A stretch of DNA of 64,000 nucleotides from Setophaga petechia. Lineage: Eukaryota; Chordata; Aves; Passeriformes; Parulidae. How positions within the stretch are numbered: the stretch's first letter is position 1; each line of letters begins with the position of its first letter. Positions 23,601 to 34,184 of this stretch are shown here, piece by piece. The stretch lies in the NCBI GenBank assembly GCA_024362935.1, contig JANCRA010000003.1, positions 40,051,291-40,115,290 on the forward strand. Direction: 5' to 3'. The notes under the pieces are model-generated. The model ran no database searches, was not told where the DNA came from, and saw only the letters and a list, made by a program, of their open reading frames with translations. The translations under genes and the position numbers were made by a program.

Positions 23601-26600
23601 CAAGGACAACAGTGTTTTGTCAGAAGCACATCTGTCCCTCAACCCATGTTGCTATACCCATGATGTTCCTCTCACTTTCAACAGGGAAAACTAATTTACA
23701 TGAAAAGGATGTAAACAAATGAACAAAGACACATTAAAAAAGCATTTCAGCACTGTCTCTGTCTTTTTAACATGTCTTTTTAACTTCAAAGACAAGGAGG
23801 GATTTACTTGCTACCATATCCCACTCACTATTCAAATACCTTTTCTCAGCAAAAAGACACATGCTATAACAGCACACAGCTGAGGACACCAGAAAGTTCA
23901 TTTTGGCTTTGCAGCCTGTGATCACAGTGGCAGTGCAAGAGTTGGGTTAGATTCTTCTATTTGTAACAGTAAACTTCTCTCACTCCATGACCATTCCCAG
24001 CAGGATTACAGACACATCCAAACCACCATCTCACACTGAGTGTCATTGATGCCTCATCTGGAGACAGTTTTAACCCAGAACCCAATATAAAAAATCCTTG
24101 CAGATGTTTGTGTCCACAGGTCACTTCAATACAGGAGCACAGCTAAAGAGAAGGAGCAACCAGAGCAAAGAATTATGCAGAGCTGGATATGCAGCCCAGT
24201 AGTGGCAGTCTGATAAAATAACCCTCAGCTCACCAAGCTGCACTGCCTGCCAAGGGACACGTTCTCCACAGCTGCACACTCATGCTCACACTAATCTGAA
24301 ACAACACTGCTGAGGGCTGATACCCCTAGGAAGAGGCAGCAGAAGAGAATGTGTGAGCACTTCCCATCTCCCTCTTGTCAAAATCAGCCAGATTAGCTCA
24401 CACTCATTGCATAAACTAACCTGATGTTGCATTAAAGCAGACTAAGGAGTGCTCATATGTTCTGTTCCTGTGCTTGAACTGAGAACAGCAAGGAACATAA
24501 GGAAAATTACCATTTCTAACCATTCCAGCTGAAAACAAAGCAGTGCTGCTGCCCACACCACTAGCCCACGTCAGACAAGTGATGTGTAAACTTTGACTTA
24601 AATTTAAGGCAACATGTTTTACCTCATGTTTGCTGGATTATAATAGCATATACATGGCCAGTAACTGTGGTTCAGCTGATTTTAGCAGCCCAGTCTTCAG
24701 AGTTTGCAAGGGAGGAAATCAATGCATGGCATTTGCCACTGCATAGAATGAGTTTTTTTCTTCCCCCAGCTCCCTGTGAGTCAGTATCACACTACCAACG
24801 GTGTGGTGACACTGCTGGTCACTGTTTGGTGCACTGCTGCCTTTGCATCCTACAAAGGGAAGCCTGGGAAGTTCAGGAGAAGGCAGTGGAACCCAGATCA
24901 GACCTTGTGCTTGGGGACACACTGTAGCAAGACTTGCTCGGGATCCCTCTTCCTCTGCAGCGCAATGAAGTTCACCTGGTACAGACGCAGCCGCTTATAG
25001 ACCTTCTTGGCAATGTCTCCAATGTAGGTCTTGGTGGTGTACCACAGCCAGTACCTGGAGACAAGGAATTTAAAAAAAATGAGGGACCCTACCCAGAGAA
25101 AGGTGCCAGTGTCACACCCACATGATTGGAAAGAATGACAGGTAGAAACAAAGTGCTGCACTGGGCCTGACTTGTAAAAGGAAAAGGGAACAGATAGAGT
25201 TAATGTCATGGCCTCTGGTCAGAGTGTAGGAAAAGCAAGGCAGAGCAACATCCCATCTTTTCCTCAGGACTAATCTTGCACTTACCAGGAGAAGTGAGTG
25301 ACTTCAAACACTGCATAAAGATGGGTGAATTCCAGCACCACCTCACGGGTGATGTCATTCCAGGTTTGGCCCTCCAGGTCACCATGGAGTATATGCAGCC
25401 TTGACCGATCCAAATTCAGCCCTGAAGACACCAAAGATCACGAGATGCTATATGCAGCAGAAACCTTTATTCATGGCTTTACAAACCCAGCCACAGGTTT
25501 GGGTGATTTACTTTTTAAAGACACCAAGTAAGGGTTCACAGCCTTCTCTTCAGCATCCAGAACTGAACTTTGGTCAAAAAAGAGCAGCAATAAAAGGACA
25601 TGGCTATCCCATTGCTTTTGGGATATTCTGGCAAAATATGCAGAGTTAAAATGATAGTGAGCTCATTTCCACCAACAGATTCATTAGACAATTCTCATCA
25701 CTAAAATCTAGGTTTATTAAATAAGTTCTGTCTCTTTCTAATGTACATCTCACAGACTTTTCAATCCTGATGCACTTCAGGCATACAAATACCAGGTAGT
25801 GTTATAATGAAGGCCATGAATTTCTTTACAAGAAAACCAGGAGAGGTCAAAGAAAATAGGAGTAAGCATATTCAGGGTACTCAGCAAACAGAGGAATACT
25901 TGGCATGACTGAGGCTTTTTGGCAGAGTGGGATGTGGCTCGGCATACAATCATATACTTCTAAATGCAGTGGCTCAGCACCTGATTCATATGCAAGGAAA
26001 AGAGAAGGCAGACCCCTGGAGGCAGCATGTTCATTTCTTGCTTCAAGCTATTCCCAGTCATGAATCAAAGCCCTTTTACAATGCATCTCCTCAATGGGCA
26101 GGAGTGCCTCTCCAATCCACCACAGTAAAACCAGCAGTTAAAATACACAGGTGGTTTGGCAAAGAAATCCTTTTGCCAAGACCATTCTCCCAGCTTGTCT
26201 GGTCTGTGAACCCCAGCCCTGATCTGATGGACCTGAACTACCTTCAGCTCCCACCACTCTGCACCACCACGCAGTCAGCGGACACACCTTGCTGTTCCTG
26301 CAGGAAAAGCAGCAAGTTTTACTAACAACAGCAGAGGCAAATGAAATTCTCTCTTGCCCTTTGTCGTTTTCCAAATATGGCATTTCCCTTTGTCAATTTT
26401 AGGAATAAACTGACCTGTGACCCCGGGTGGAAGAGGCAGCTGAATTCTCACTGGCTTGAGAAAATCCACCGTGGAGTCCTGGGAGAGGTAGAGCAGGGGA
26501 CTGGCTCTACACTCTGCATGGGCTGTGATTTCCTGTATCTCTTCTGCAGAGACTGGCAGCACCTGGATGTGGCAGACAGCAGAGTGAGCAGAGCAGTCAG

Positions 26601-29600
26601 GCTCCAAATTCCCCCACTGCTCACTCAGTCCCTCCAGCACCCAGCAGGCAAATGCTGTTCTTGCTGCAGGGCCCATTGAGAAATAAAGCACAGTGAACTT
26701 CAGCTGAAGTCTGGCAACCTGTCAGGCTGGGATGGACTTAAAGTATTACAAGAGCATCTAGCAGCTCTACAGAACAATTCATTTTAGTGGATTCCCCCAC
26801 CACCCCCAATTCTCACTGAACTGTTTCGTTAGGGTCAATTTTGCAAGGGAAAAAGAGGCAAAATCTTTTTGTGTTCCCTTCATAGCAGCTACCCACTGGT
26901 CTGCTGAAGATCCTCTTCCCACACAGGACAGCACAGAGCAAGGCCCATGTTGCATGGAAGTGAAGAGAGAAGACGATCTGAGATGGGTCAGCCCATGAAG
27001 CAACCATGTCTAGACATTAATTACCCTAGGGCAGACATCTCTGCTTGATTCTGTACTGAACATGAGAAAACAGCTGCACCAGAGCTCACCAAAAAGCATG
27101 CATACCTGCAGCTTGACACTACGAGGCTCTTCGGTGACTCCAGGAGGAAAGATCACTTTGATGTTTGGATCCACACTGGAAAAGAGCAATGTCCCCTCTG
27201 CTGGCACTTTGCATTCATTTTGGACAAGTCGGGACACAACAAGGAACCAAGAGAAGTGAAGGACACAACAGTGGGCCACACACTTCTGTGACAGAGGACA
27301 AAGAAGAAAACATATAGGCATATAACTTAATATAATAAAGGCAGGAAAATGAGCACCAGCCAAGCAGAAGAAAGTACTAAATCAGGGATGAAACATGGCA
27401 GGACGCAACTCATCAACTCTCTCCATGAGAGAGGAAACTTGGAGCTGAAATCCACTACATTTTATCGCAGCTGGTCAAAACACAGCTCATGAGATGTTTC
27501 AAATAGGTTCACTCTTGGCTGGGCACAACCAAAGAGGGGAACAGGAACAAAGTGTGTCACTGGTAATTTCAATCTGCTCACCTTTGATTTTCTCTTCTGC
27601 TTCACTCTTGTTTTCAGATCATTCCAGCTCTGCCCACTGAAGGTCCGAACTACCACCTCATGCTGGTGAGGGCTTTGAGGTGAGATATATGGCATCCAGA
27701 TCTGCACCTCCTGGCAAAACAGCATTCCTGTGAGAGACACCAACTAAAAGGATAAAACCAAGGCCAGCTCTGCTCTGTGGCTTCCTATGCAGATGAGGCG
27801 TGGCAGAGCATGGCCTGTATGCAGGGAATCAAAGAACCTGCTCTGCCCTGCAGTCTCCAGGGAGGCAACAGGAAATGTCAGGTCTGCTATGGACTTTGAT
27901 GGTAGGAAAGATTCAGCAGCTTCTGAGCAAAAAGGGCAAAGCAACCTCTGCAGTGAGCTGCTGTCAGCCATGATGGGGCTGGTAGGTGGTGTGACTACTC
28001 CCCAGCTTGAATGCAAACCACACAATCAGACTCTTAGAGAAGGATGCAAACCATTCTCCTTCCAGGCTAAGGCCAGATGCTGGACTTATCCTCTGGTAGA
28101 GCAGGGGTATTGTGAGTGAGAAAGGTTATAGCTCAGCTCAATCAGGAGCAGTGGGCAAGGCAAAGGTGCCAGATCAGCACAGTATCAGAGAAGTTGGCTG
28201 TCTCCTTTCTCTCTGCAGCAGGGCTTCTTTGAGAGAGCATCCTGCAGCTACTGAAAAGCACCACGGAGGGGGGTAACTGTCTCACAGGTCCCAAAAGACG
28301 CTCTCAGAAAATTCCACTGAGCTACAGCAAAGGCAGATTCATCAGGAGGTGACCTGGGGGTATCCTCACCTGCTGGAATTGGATGCCATGAGGCTGCAGC
28401 TCCAGGACGCTACTCAGCAGGACATCATGGTGTCTCAGCTTCACCCACTGCGGATCCGGCATGAGGGATCGGAAGTGGATCCGCAGAGGAGCAGAGGCAG
28501 CCCCCGGAGGAAAGTAGAAATGGATGCCACAGGCGAGGACCACTCTGCAGCCTTCAGAGGTGACAGTAAAGCTTCCAGAAGACATGCATGAATTTATGAC
28601 ATTGTGCAGTGACTTCAGCCCTCCAAAAATCGACAGAATAATCTCATACTTGTATTTCACTGGCCTACTGAGACTATAGGCTCCTATACATTCCTGCAAT
28701 ACCCACCATGCACCTTGTCTGTAATGTAAATTCTTAATAACAGAGGCTTACCTGCCCTCTCCTGATGCAAGGAAGAGTCTTTTTAGCCTTCTGGTACTGG
28801 ATTTATCTGTGGCAATAAGAAGATTTAGGTAGGAGAAAGAGACAGAGGTTGCTTAAACCAAGGTAGACAAAGAAAGTCTGAACAGTTTTGGTTTAATCCT
28901 AATCTGACAGAACTGGTTAATGGAATCCTGGTCACACTGCAGTGGGCCCCAGAACACACCGCAGCAAGAGGATGGCATGTGGCCTCGAGGTCCCAGGACA
29001 TACTGAAAATGCTAGCTCTCCCTCAGGGAAACTCAGAAGCAGAGGGAATTTGAAAATATTCCAGTTTACCTCTGCAGCTCTCAGGGCCATGTTTGATTGC
29101 CTGGGGCCACTCCGGGAATCAGTGCTTGCTCTTGTGAACATGAGCACCACTGGGAAACCCTGCTCAGATTCCTGCTCATTTCATCACCTTCCTCTTGGAC
29201 TAAGAGCTGCTCCTCTGCAGCCTGTGAACCTCAGGAAAGCAGGAGGTAACTGCTATGCTGAATGACCCCTTGCTGTTCTCTGAGGTTCTAGCATGAGCCA
29301 CCACAGACTTAGGGCCATGCAGCAAGTCCAGGAACTGGTGCTCACCTCTGCCAAAAAGACTGGATCCCTTTAAGGACCTCTCCTGATTTGTTTCCTGTGA
29401 GTCCCATTTTCACAGCCACTGTAAAACCCTACCAAGAAAGCCCAATTCCAGGGACCACTGAGCCCTTCAGACAGGGATAGGCCTCATAAAAACATAACTA
29501 ATACTGTCTGTATCCTTACAACTTAATAATTATTCCAGAGAAAGAAATGCTGATCTGATTCCCCCCTGCTTGTCTTCTCTAATCCAAACCCATCTACGCC

Positions 29601-32600
29601 CTGCTGGGCTGAGTGAGGGACCAGCTGGGCAGAACACACAGCAGCAGAAGCCTTGCAATTACCAGCCTGAGGGGATGGTTCTGTTTCTCCCAAGGGATTG
29701 CCTCGGACGTGCACAAACGGCAAGGCCTGGATCTCAGCAGGGATGGCACGGAGGCAGTTGTTCTGCAGATCAAGTCTGGACAAGTTGGGCAGGCTGGCAA
29801 GAGAGGCAGGGACTGTCACCAGGAGATTGCTGTGGAGATGCAGCCGACGCAGAGACTTCAAATTGGCTGCAGGTTGGAACAAGAAGTGACCCCCCATCCG
29901 TGCTGTTAATTGAACTGCATATCAACTCGAACCCTCCCTCTCTCCTCAGCCCACATAAACACACACATAATGAGGGAAAAGCACAAAAGCTTAACATCCC
30001 TTTAGCTCACAAAATAAAGGAGTGCAAGGAATTAGCTGAGAGGCAACAGAGCCTCCTCTGTCCTCTCCTTTTCAGCTACAAGTAAGACAGCTCAGTCACA
30101 AGTAAGACAACCTCAGTCACAACATAATAGAGGACCCAGGAAGCTGGGCAGCCAAAGTCACAGCCCAGTTCTGTGGACCAGTCCACACTGGACAGTGTGA
30201 TTTCAAGCCCAGATTTGCACCCCATCAAACCTCAGCTCTTCTGCTACCCAGAACCAGCCAGAGCAGATCCTCAGCCATTGTAAATTGTATGGAGATCTCA
30301 GCAGTGTCACTGATTCAAAGAAACAGGGCGTAGTCCAGAGACTTGTTAATGTTCAAAGGCACTGACTGAACCAAGCGTGATCCTTCTGGATACCCCTTCC
30401 ATTTGGCTCCAATATGAAATGGTTTATGCTAACAACTCTGGGGATAGAGACCAAGGGTCTCAGAGGTTGTACCAAAAGCTTGGCAAGCTCATGTCCTTCT
30501 CTTCCCTAATAAAATACATACCTAGGGAGGCTGGGATGCTCAACAAGCGATTCCCAGAGAGATCCAGCTCTGTGCAGTTGTGCAGATTCCCAACTTCTTC
30601 AGGGAGCAATTCCAAAGCATTTTCTGAGAGATCCAGATCCTGCAGCATTGACAACTCCCCAATGCTCTGAGGTAAGTCCTTCAGGTGATTTTTCATTGCA
30701 GAGAAGAAAGTCAGTTTGCTCAGACAGCCAAAGTCCTCAGGAAGTGTCACCAGGCTATTGTGGCTCACCAGGAGCACACGGAGGCTGGGGAGGTGGAGAA
30801 TGCAGCTTGGCAAGGTGGAGAGTCTATTGAAGCTGAGATCCAGGTGGGTGAGATACCTGAGGTTCCCAAAGTCTGGTGGCAAGCTTGTCAGGGAGCCGTG
30901 CTGATAGGAACCAAACTCATCCCTAGCATGGCCACCTGGGTGGAGGGAAGTGGAAGAAGAGGTCAGTATGCTACCAGGAGAGCTCACCAGCCTCATGTGA
31001 GACTCAGCACAGAGATCCATAAGATTGGGAGTTACTGATAACAACGAGCAGCCCTAATCACAAGGTACTCAGAGAAGTGAGTTTTCTCTCCATGCCTCAG
31101 TTTCCTGACCAGTGAAGGGGGTGTAACAGTGAAGAGCTGTTATGAAATCAGGAGATGCCACAGTGAACCAGTACAGCTCTGCTAAACACATCTGGAGTTA
31201 AGGCTCAGAACGAGCCAGGCCACCCCACACATTTACCACAATTCACCAGGGTGGCCCATACACACCTCCAAGATCCCAGTCTCCTTCCCCACTTCTTCCT
31301 CACTACCAGTGGCCAACACACAACACTTTATGGATCAAGGAAATAGTCCTTGCCCTCAAGGATTTATCAATGCTGCTGAGAAGCAAACAGCCCTGAGGAC
31401 TGAAACCTGCCCTTGCAAGACTGGAGGGCACACCTGAGGAAAGAGCAGTGAAAATGTGGAGGGGGGGAAGTGAATAATTCAGTATTTTGTGGGGCAGACA
31501 GCACAGAGAGGGAAGAATGAAAGTTCTGTATCCCAGCTTGTGACCCTCAAATTAGAGAAGGGCTGCACTCCTGGAAAATAACTTGCACAAACAAAAGGAA
31601 ACTTCCAGACTTTTCCACTTAATCATTGTTTCATACTCCTTCTCTACTGTTTTCTATTTATATCCATATACAGCAGAGGGCACCAATTTTTTTTTTTTTT
31701 TTGCTAAATAATGGTACAAAATGAGAACAACCAAACAGGCACATGGCACTTAGTACATAAGATTTTACTAAACTGCTTTATTGCACTTCAGGATTCTCAG
31801 GGTGTGTGTACATCTCACAAAACAAGACTGATAAAAGGTACTGCTGTTATTGCCACCTTACTAAAGGGGGGAAAGACAAATCAAATTATTCACATGAGAA
31901 ATTTGTGACAGGTATAGAAACAAACGTCAGACTTCTCAGTTTTCACCTGGAACCCTGAATTCTGCCTCCAAACTCCCCCTTTTTGTTCTTATTTATTTTT
32001 AAAATTCTACGTCCCAAAGAGCAAATTATTCAGTCTGACACAGAAATTATACAAATTGTATTGATATCCTACCACAATAAATAGATGAGATAGTCAAATA
32101 ATGATCTAATATTTATAGCTCTAACAGTTATTACACTTTGCCAAATTACCTGCACAACCTGTGTCCTACTTTAGATAAAATGTTGGAACAGCCTCTTCTG
32201 GTCTGTCTTGAACTTTGCTAAACCTACAGTCACTGACAGTAAGCAAGGATTAAGCATGGATCGATTCAGACAGAAACACAACAAATACAGCTTATTATAC
32301 TCTCAAAAATGAAACAGGGATTGAACATTCACCAAAAGATTCAACACCTTTCAATCCCCCTCTTCTTGCTTAACTCCAAAAATGCTCTTCTTCTAGAGAA
32401 TGGTTACAGAAAATGCTGCAGCATCAACCCAACAAGACTCCAAAAACCCAGTCCCCAGGCAGCTGTAAAAACAAAGGGAGGAAATAAGAGCCCAGAAGCT
32501 GCATCTTGCTGAAATCTGCATTCAGCTCTGAGCAAGGCTGAGCCAAAGCTGAGGTAAGGGGCACTGGAACAAAACACTTCCAAAGGCAGTTTGTCCTGCA

Positions 32601-32945
32601 GATATGGAGAAAAGGATTAACAAAAAATCTGAGCCTAAAAAAGCTGGACGGTGATGGGCCCCAGAATTTACCTTTAAGCACCAGGGATTTCAGGTGCTTC
32701 AGATGAGGAAGGCTGCCCAGGGTGGTGTCAAGGAAGCAATCGTTGCTGCTGAGCCGGAGGAACTCAACCTGGACCAGCTCTCCCTGTTGCTCCTTGAACA
32801 GCTGGAGGAAACGGCAGCAGCCGTCAGGATAAACATCCAGGTTCAGTCTGTTGTCAGCAAGGCAGGAGCCAGCCAGGGCAGGAGCCCCCAAAGTCCCCTC
32901 CCCACACTCATCCCTGAGCCCCAGCAGTTCTGCCATCTTCTGCAT
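20370..32945 (-). CDS. PIDD1: PIDD1, p53-induced death domain protein 1 (15 coding exons, 895 aa)
   Basis: PIDD1 is a scaffold that self-cleaves. Its fragments assemble with RAIDD and caspase-2 (PIDDosome) or with RIPK1/NEMO; it responds to extra centrosomes and DNA damage in cytoplasm and nucleus. Coding exons from the start: 32945-32672, 30935-30522, 29866-29663, 28806-28752, 28571-28370, 27710-27582, 27285-27106, 26562-26415, 25421-25286, 25054-24904, 23596-23473, 23124-23006, 22587-22480, 21535-21330, 20607-20370. All phases join without frameshift. Residues: seven 23-residue LRRs 120-280, ZU5-1 about 315-430, ZU5-2 about 438-575, UPA about 580-750, death domain about 776-864. HFS motifs lie at 436-438 and 578-580. 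Human PIDD1 has 910 residues with cleavage at S446 and S588; both sites here are shifted by exactly 8. The ATG at 32936 has a stronger Kozak context (AAGATGG) than the one used at 32945, so the protein may start three codons later. Confidence 0.97.
21330..21535 (-). CDS. PIDD1: PIDD1 coding exon 14 (linker and first half of death domain)
   Basis: Residues 749-816. A proline-rich linker is followed by LNLGNAETGYLTQANLLSIA and WQSIGLNLGLTYQQIERI, helices 1-4 of a death domain. The core tryptophan (DWQSIG) is present. Acceptor GTGACACAG|CAAC, donor AACAG|GTGAGA. Confidence 0.96.
22480..22587 (-). CDS. PIDD1: PIDD1 coding exon 13 (end of UPA)
   Basis: Residues 713-748, VSFYRGAVPDSIPED through LWLATLPIKLP, phase 0 at both ends. 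Acceptor TTGCAAAG|GTC is pyrimidine-poor near the junction. Donor CCT|GTAAGT. Confidence 0.95.
23006..23124 (-). CDS. PIDD1: PIDD1 coding exon 12 (UPA)
   Basis: Residues 673-712, DRPDCVDGRLSFIFYSHLKN and KEIYVTSPVDRKDQTVKGQ. Acceptor TCTGCACAG|AT, donor GGCCAG|GTGAAC. Confidence 0.96.
23473..23596 (-). CDS. PIDD1: PIDD1 coding exon 11 (UPA)
   Basis: Residues 632-672, with RYRGPEPSDMVEMFEGEQFF and AAFERGISID. This is among the best conserved stretches of PIDD1. Acceptor TTGTCAG|GTTG, donor ATGG|GTATGG. Confidence 0.96.
24904..25054 (-). CDS. PIDD1: PIDD1 coding exon 10 (UPA, first part)
   Basis: Residues 582-631 with YWLWYTTK, NFIALQRKRDPEQVLLQC and PKHK, the start of the UPA-type domain. 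The donor is AAG|GTCTGA, which lacks the usual A at +3 and +4. The downstream exon joins in frame and matches the family, so it is taken as real. Confidence 0.95.
25286..25421 (-). CDS. PIDD1: PIDD1 coding exon 9 (second HFS self-cleavage site)
   Basis: Residues 536-580 plus two bases of W581. It includes LNLDRSRLHIL and ends FEVTHFS, with the bond F579-S580 corresponding to human F587-S588. Cleavage here makes the PIDD-CC fragment that engages RAIDD and caspase-2. The splice junction falls inside the tryptophan codon right after the serine. Confidence 0.96.
26415..26562 (-). CDS. PIDD1: PIDD1 coding exon 8 (ZU5-2)
   Basis: Residues 487-535, from VLPVSAEEIQEI to SPLLYLSQ and PVRIQLPLPPGVT, the centre of ZU5-2. 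Acceptor ATCCAG|GTGC, donor CACAG|GTCAGT. Confidence 0.95.
27106..27285 (-). CDS. PIDD1: PIDD1 coding exon 7 (first HFS self-cleavage site)
   Basis: Residues 427-486. The site AHCCVLHFSWFLVV places the scissile F437-S438 bond where human PIDD1 has F445-S446. The nucleophilic serine and its preceding histidine are intact, so the PIDD-C fragment should form. The rest starts ZU5-2 (GTLLFSS, KVIFPPGVTEEPRSVKLQ). Confidence 0.96.
27582..27710 (-). CDS. PIDD1: PIDD1 coding exon 6 (ZU5-1, second part)
   Basis: Residues 384-426, EVQIWMPYISP through HEVVVRTFSGQSWNDL, in phase 0 at both ends. It completes the first ZU5 domain up to the loop before the first self-cleavage site. Confidence 0.95.
28370..28571 (-). 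CDS. PIDD1: PIDD1 coding exon 5 (ZU5-1, first part)
   Basis: Residues 317-383. It contains SEGCRVVLACGIHFYFPPGA, the opening beta strands of a ZU5 domain, and ends LELQPHGIQFQQ, the hallmark ZU5 'LxPHG' segment. Donor CAGCAG|GTGAGG. Confidence 0.96.
28752..28806 (-). CDS. PIDD1: PIDD1 coding exon 4 (55-bp linker exon)
   Basis: A small exon encoding the LRR-to-ZU5 linker, residues 298-316, recognised by the conserved RRLKRLFLASGEG (human counterpart contains PRLFLTSD). Acceptor GCCACAG|AT, donor GGCAG|GTAAGC. Phase 1 in and phase 2 out keep the frame with both neighbours. Confidence 0.92.
29663..29866 (-). CDS. PIDD1: PIDD1 coding exon 3 (LRR 6-7 and cap)
   Basis: It encodes residues 231-297: the last two LRRs (starting 235 and 258) and the VRGNPLGE cap that ends the LRR block in vertebrate PIDD1. 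Acceptor CCTGCAG|CC, donor GGCTG|GTAATT. Confidence 0.96.
30522..30935 (-). CDS. PIDD1: PIDD1 coding exon 2 (LRR 1-5)
   Basis: This is the largest exon (414 bp) and encodes residues 92-230 with LRR units starting at 120, 143, 166, 189 and 212. Each is 23 residues long with the LxxLDLSxNxLxxLP pattern. The third unit is degenerate (LTFFSAMKNHLKDLP). Acceptor TCCACCCAG|GTGG, donor CCTAG|GTATGT. Confidence 0.96.
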
Positions 32946-33013
32946 CTCATCCACAGGGTCTAGACATGCTCTGACTTGCCAGGCAGGCAGGCACTGGCAG
33001 CACCACAAGGCAG
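32672..33013 (-). CDS. PIDD1: PIDD1 first coding exon with 5' UTR part
   Basis: CDS runs 32945-32672 and encodes residues 1-91, including NRLNLDVYPDG and VQVEFLRLSS, the conserved pre-LRR segment, ending LKSLVLK. The donor is AAAG|GTAAAT. The 5' boundary at 33013 is inferred from a good pyrimidine tract ending TTGTCCCAG. The 68-nt leader between 33013 and the start contains two upstream ATGs and a p53-like element. Start choice: first in-frame ATG at 32945 (weak-to-moderate context) or 32936 (strong context). Confidence 0.9.
32947..32967 (-). other. Short upstream ORF in the PIDD1 leader
   Basis: An ATG at 32967 with A at -3 opens a six-codon frame (MSRPCG, then TGA). The stop lies one base before the PIDD1 start ATG, giving TGAGATG. 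It is only in the mRNA if the exon begins at or upstream of 32967, as the acceptor at 33013 suggests. Such an arrangement usually lowers translation and allows reinitiation. Confidence 0.5.
32962..32981. promoter_or_regulatory. Candidate p53 response element beside the PIDD1 start codon
   Basis: Two decamers stand next to each other with no spacer: AGACATGCTC and TGACTTGCCA. The first fits RRRCWWGYYY perfectly. The second keeps CTTG and misses only the two outermost positions, so 18 of 20 match. PIDD1 is a known p53 target in mammals. Whether this exact site is used in birds is inference. Confidence 0.5.
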
Positions 33014-33399
33014 CTGGGACAAGGAGACAAGGAAAGATGGCTCTGAAAAAGAACACAAGTGCGCAATGAAGGCTCCTACCCCAATCCAGAGTGGATGGAA
33101 ACAGTTCATAATCACAGCAAGATGGTAGGAAAGATTACATGCATGTTACTGAAAGCTTTGGAGGCAACAAGCACAGAAATGCAGCATGACAGATGTCACA
33201 GAGCCTTCTCCTTCTAGAGAAAACCTCTGAATTTTTCCAGCCAACATCTCAGCAGGGAGTGGAGCAGTTATGCACCATCAGAAAAGACCAATATTAAATT
33301 GAAAGACATAAATGTAAACGCCTATGCCTAATGCAGATTACAAGGTGCCTTAGTAGGAAGCTTTACAAATAGAGAAGAAAACTGGGGCAGGGAGGGCTG

Positions 33400-33965
33400 A
33401 GCCAGAAGCAGAGCCCAGAGGTGGCTAACAGACTGTCACAGGTCTAATCGAACCCGGTTGTGAAACCCAGTGTCAATAGGATAAAAGCAAGTGGACAAAG
33501 AGCAGCAGAGAAAATGTGTCAGGGCCAGCGACAGGGTTAGAAAAGGCGTGTTGGTGGTGCAGGAGCTACACCTCCTGAGCTTGGCAATTAAACTAGCTTA
33601 TGGTGTGAATATCAGGAGCTCTTTGTAAACCTTGCCATGGATCAAATTGGTAAACAGAAGTTTCCTTTGAGTGATGCAGAATTAGAACAAACTTGGCTCC
33701 AGCGTCTGAGGTCAACAGGTCAGAAACAAGGTAACACCCCAGCAACACTCTGAGGAGCAGTGCTTTTACTGTTAGCCTGTGGGACACAGCAGCACTGATG
33801 TTCCTAAGGCACAGGAACAGGGGGAGGCATCATCCCCTGAAAGGGCAGAAATGCAAAGGCAAGAAGAGGAAGCAGAACCCAGAGGCAGCTCACAAACTGT
33901 GGTGCGTCCTTGTTGAACTCGGTTTGTGAAACTGAGTGCCAATGGGATTAAAGTGAAACCACTGC
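33400..33965. repeat. Pair of diverged related segments, 465 bp apart
   Basis: Segment A (about 33400-33500) and segment B (about 33865-33965) share GAAGCAGA.CCCAGAGG, AAC(C/T)CGGTT(T)GTGAAAC and GTGTCAAT/GTGCCAAT followed by a GGATAAAA/GGGATTAAA block. Divergence is appreciable. It may be a tandem duplication or two copies of an unidentified interspersed repeat. Confidence 0.6.
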
Positions 33966-34184
33966 TTTAGTATAAAGGTGAGCATTTCTTATAAAGACAT
34001 AGTGCACAACATGTACACAGCCCCCTTACGGACGTGTATGAAATAAGTCCATCAGCTATAGCTTTGTAAAACTGTCAGTGGTGAATGAACCAGAGGGCAG
34101 GCCCAGAAGCCACAGAGGCAGCCTCAGGGCCAACAATCACGGATAGATGTGGTGCCACAGACACTCTGAAACACACACCTGCTA

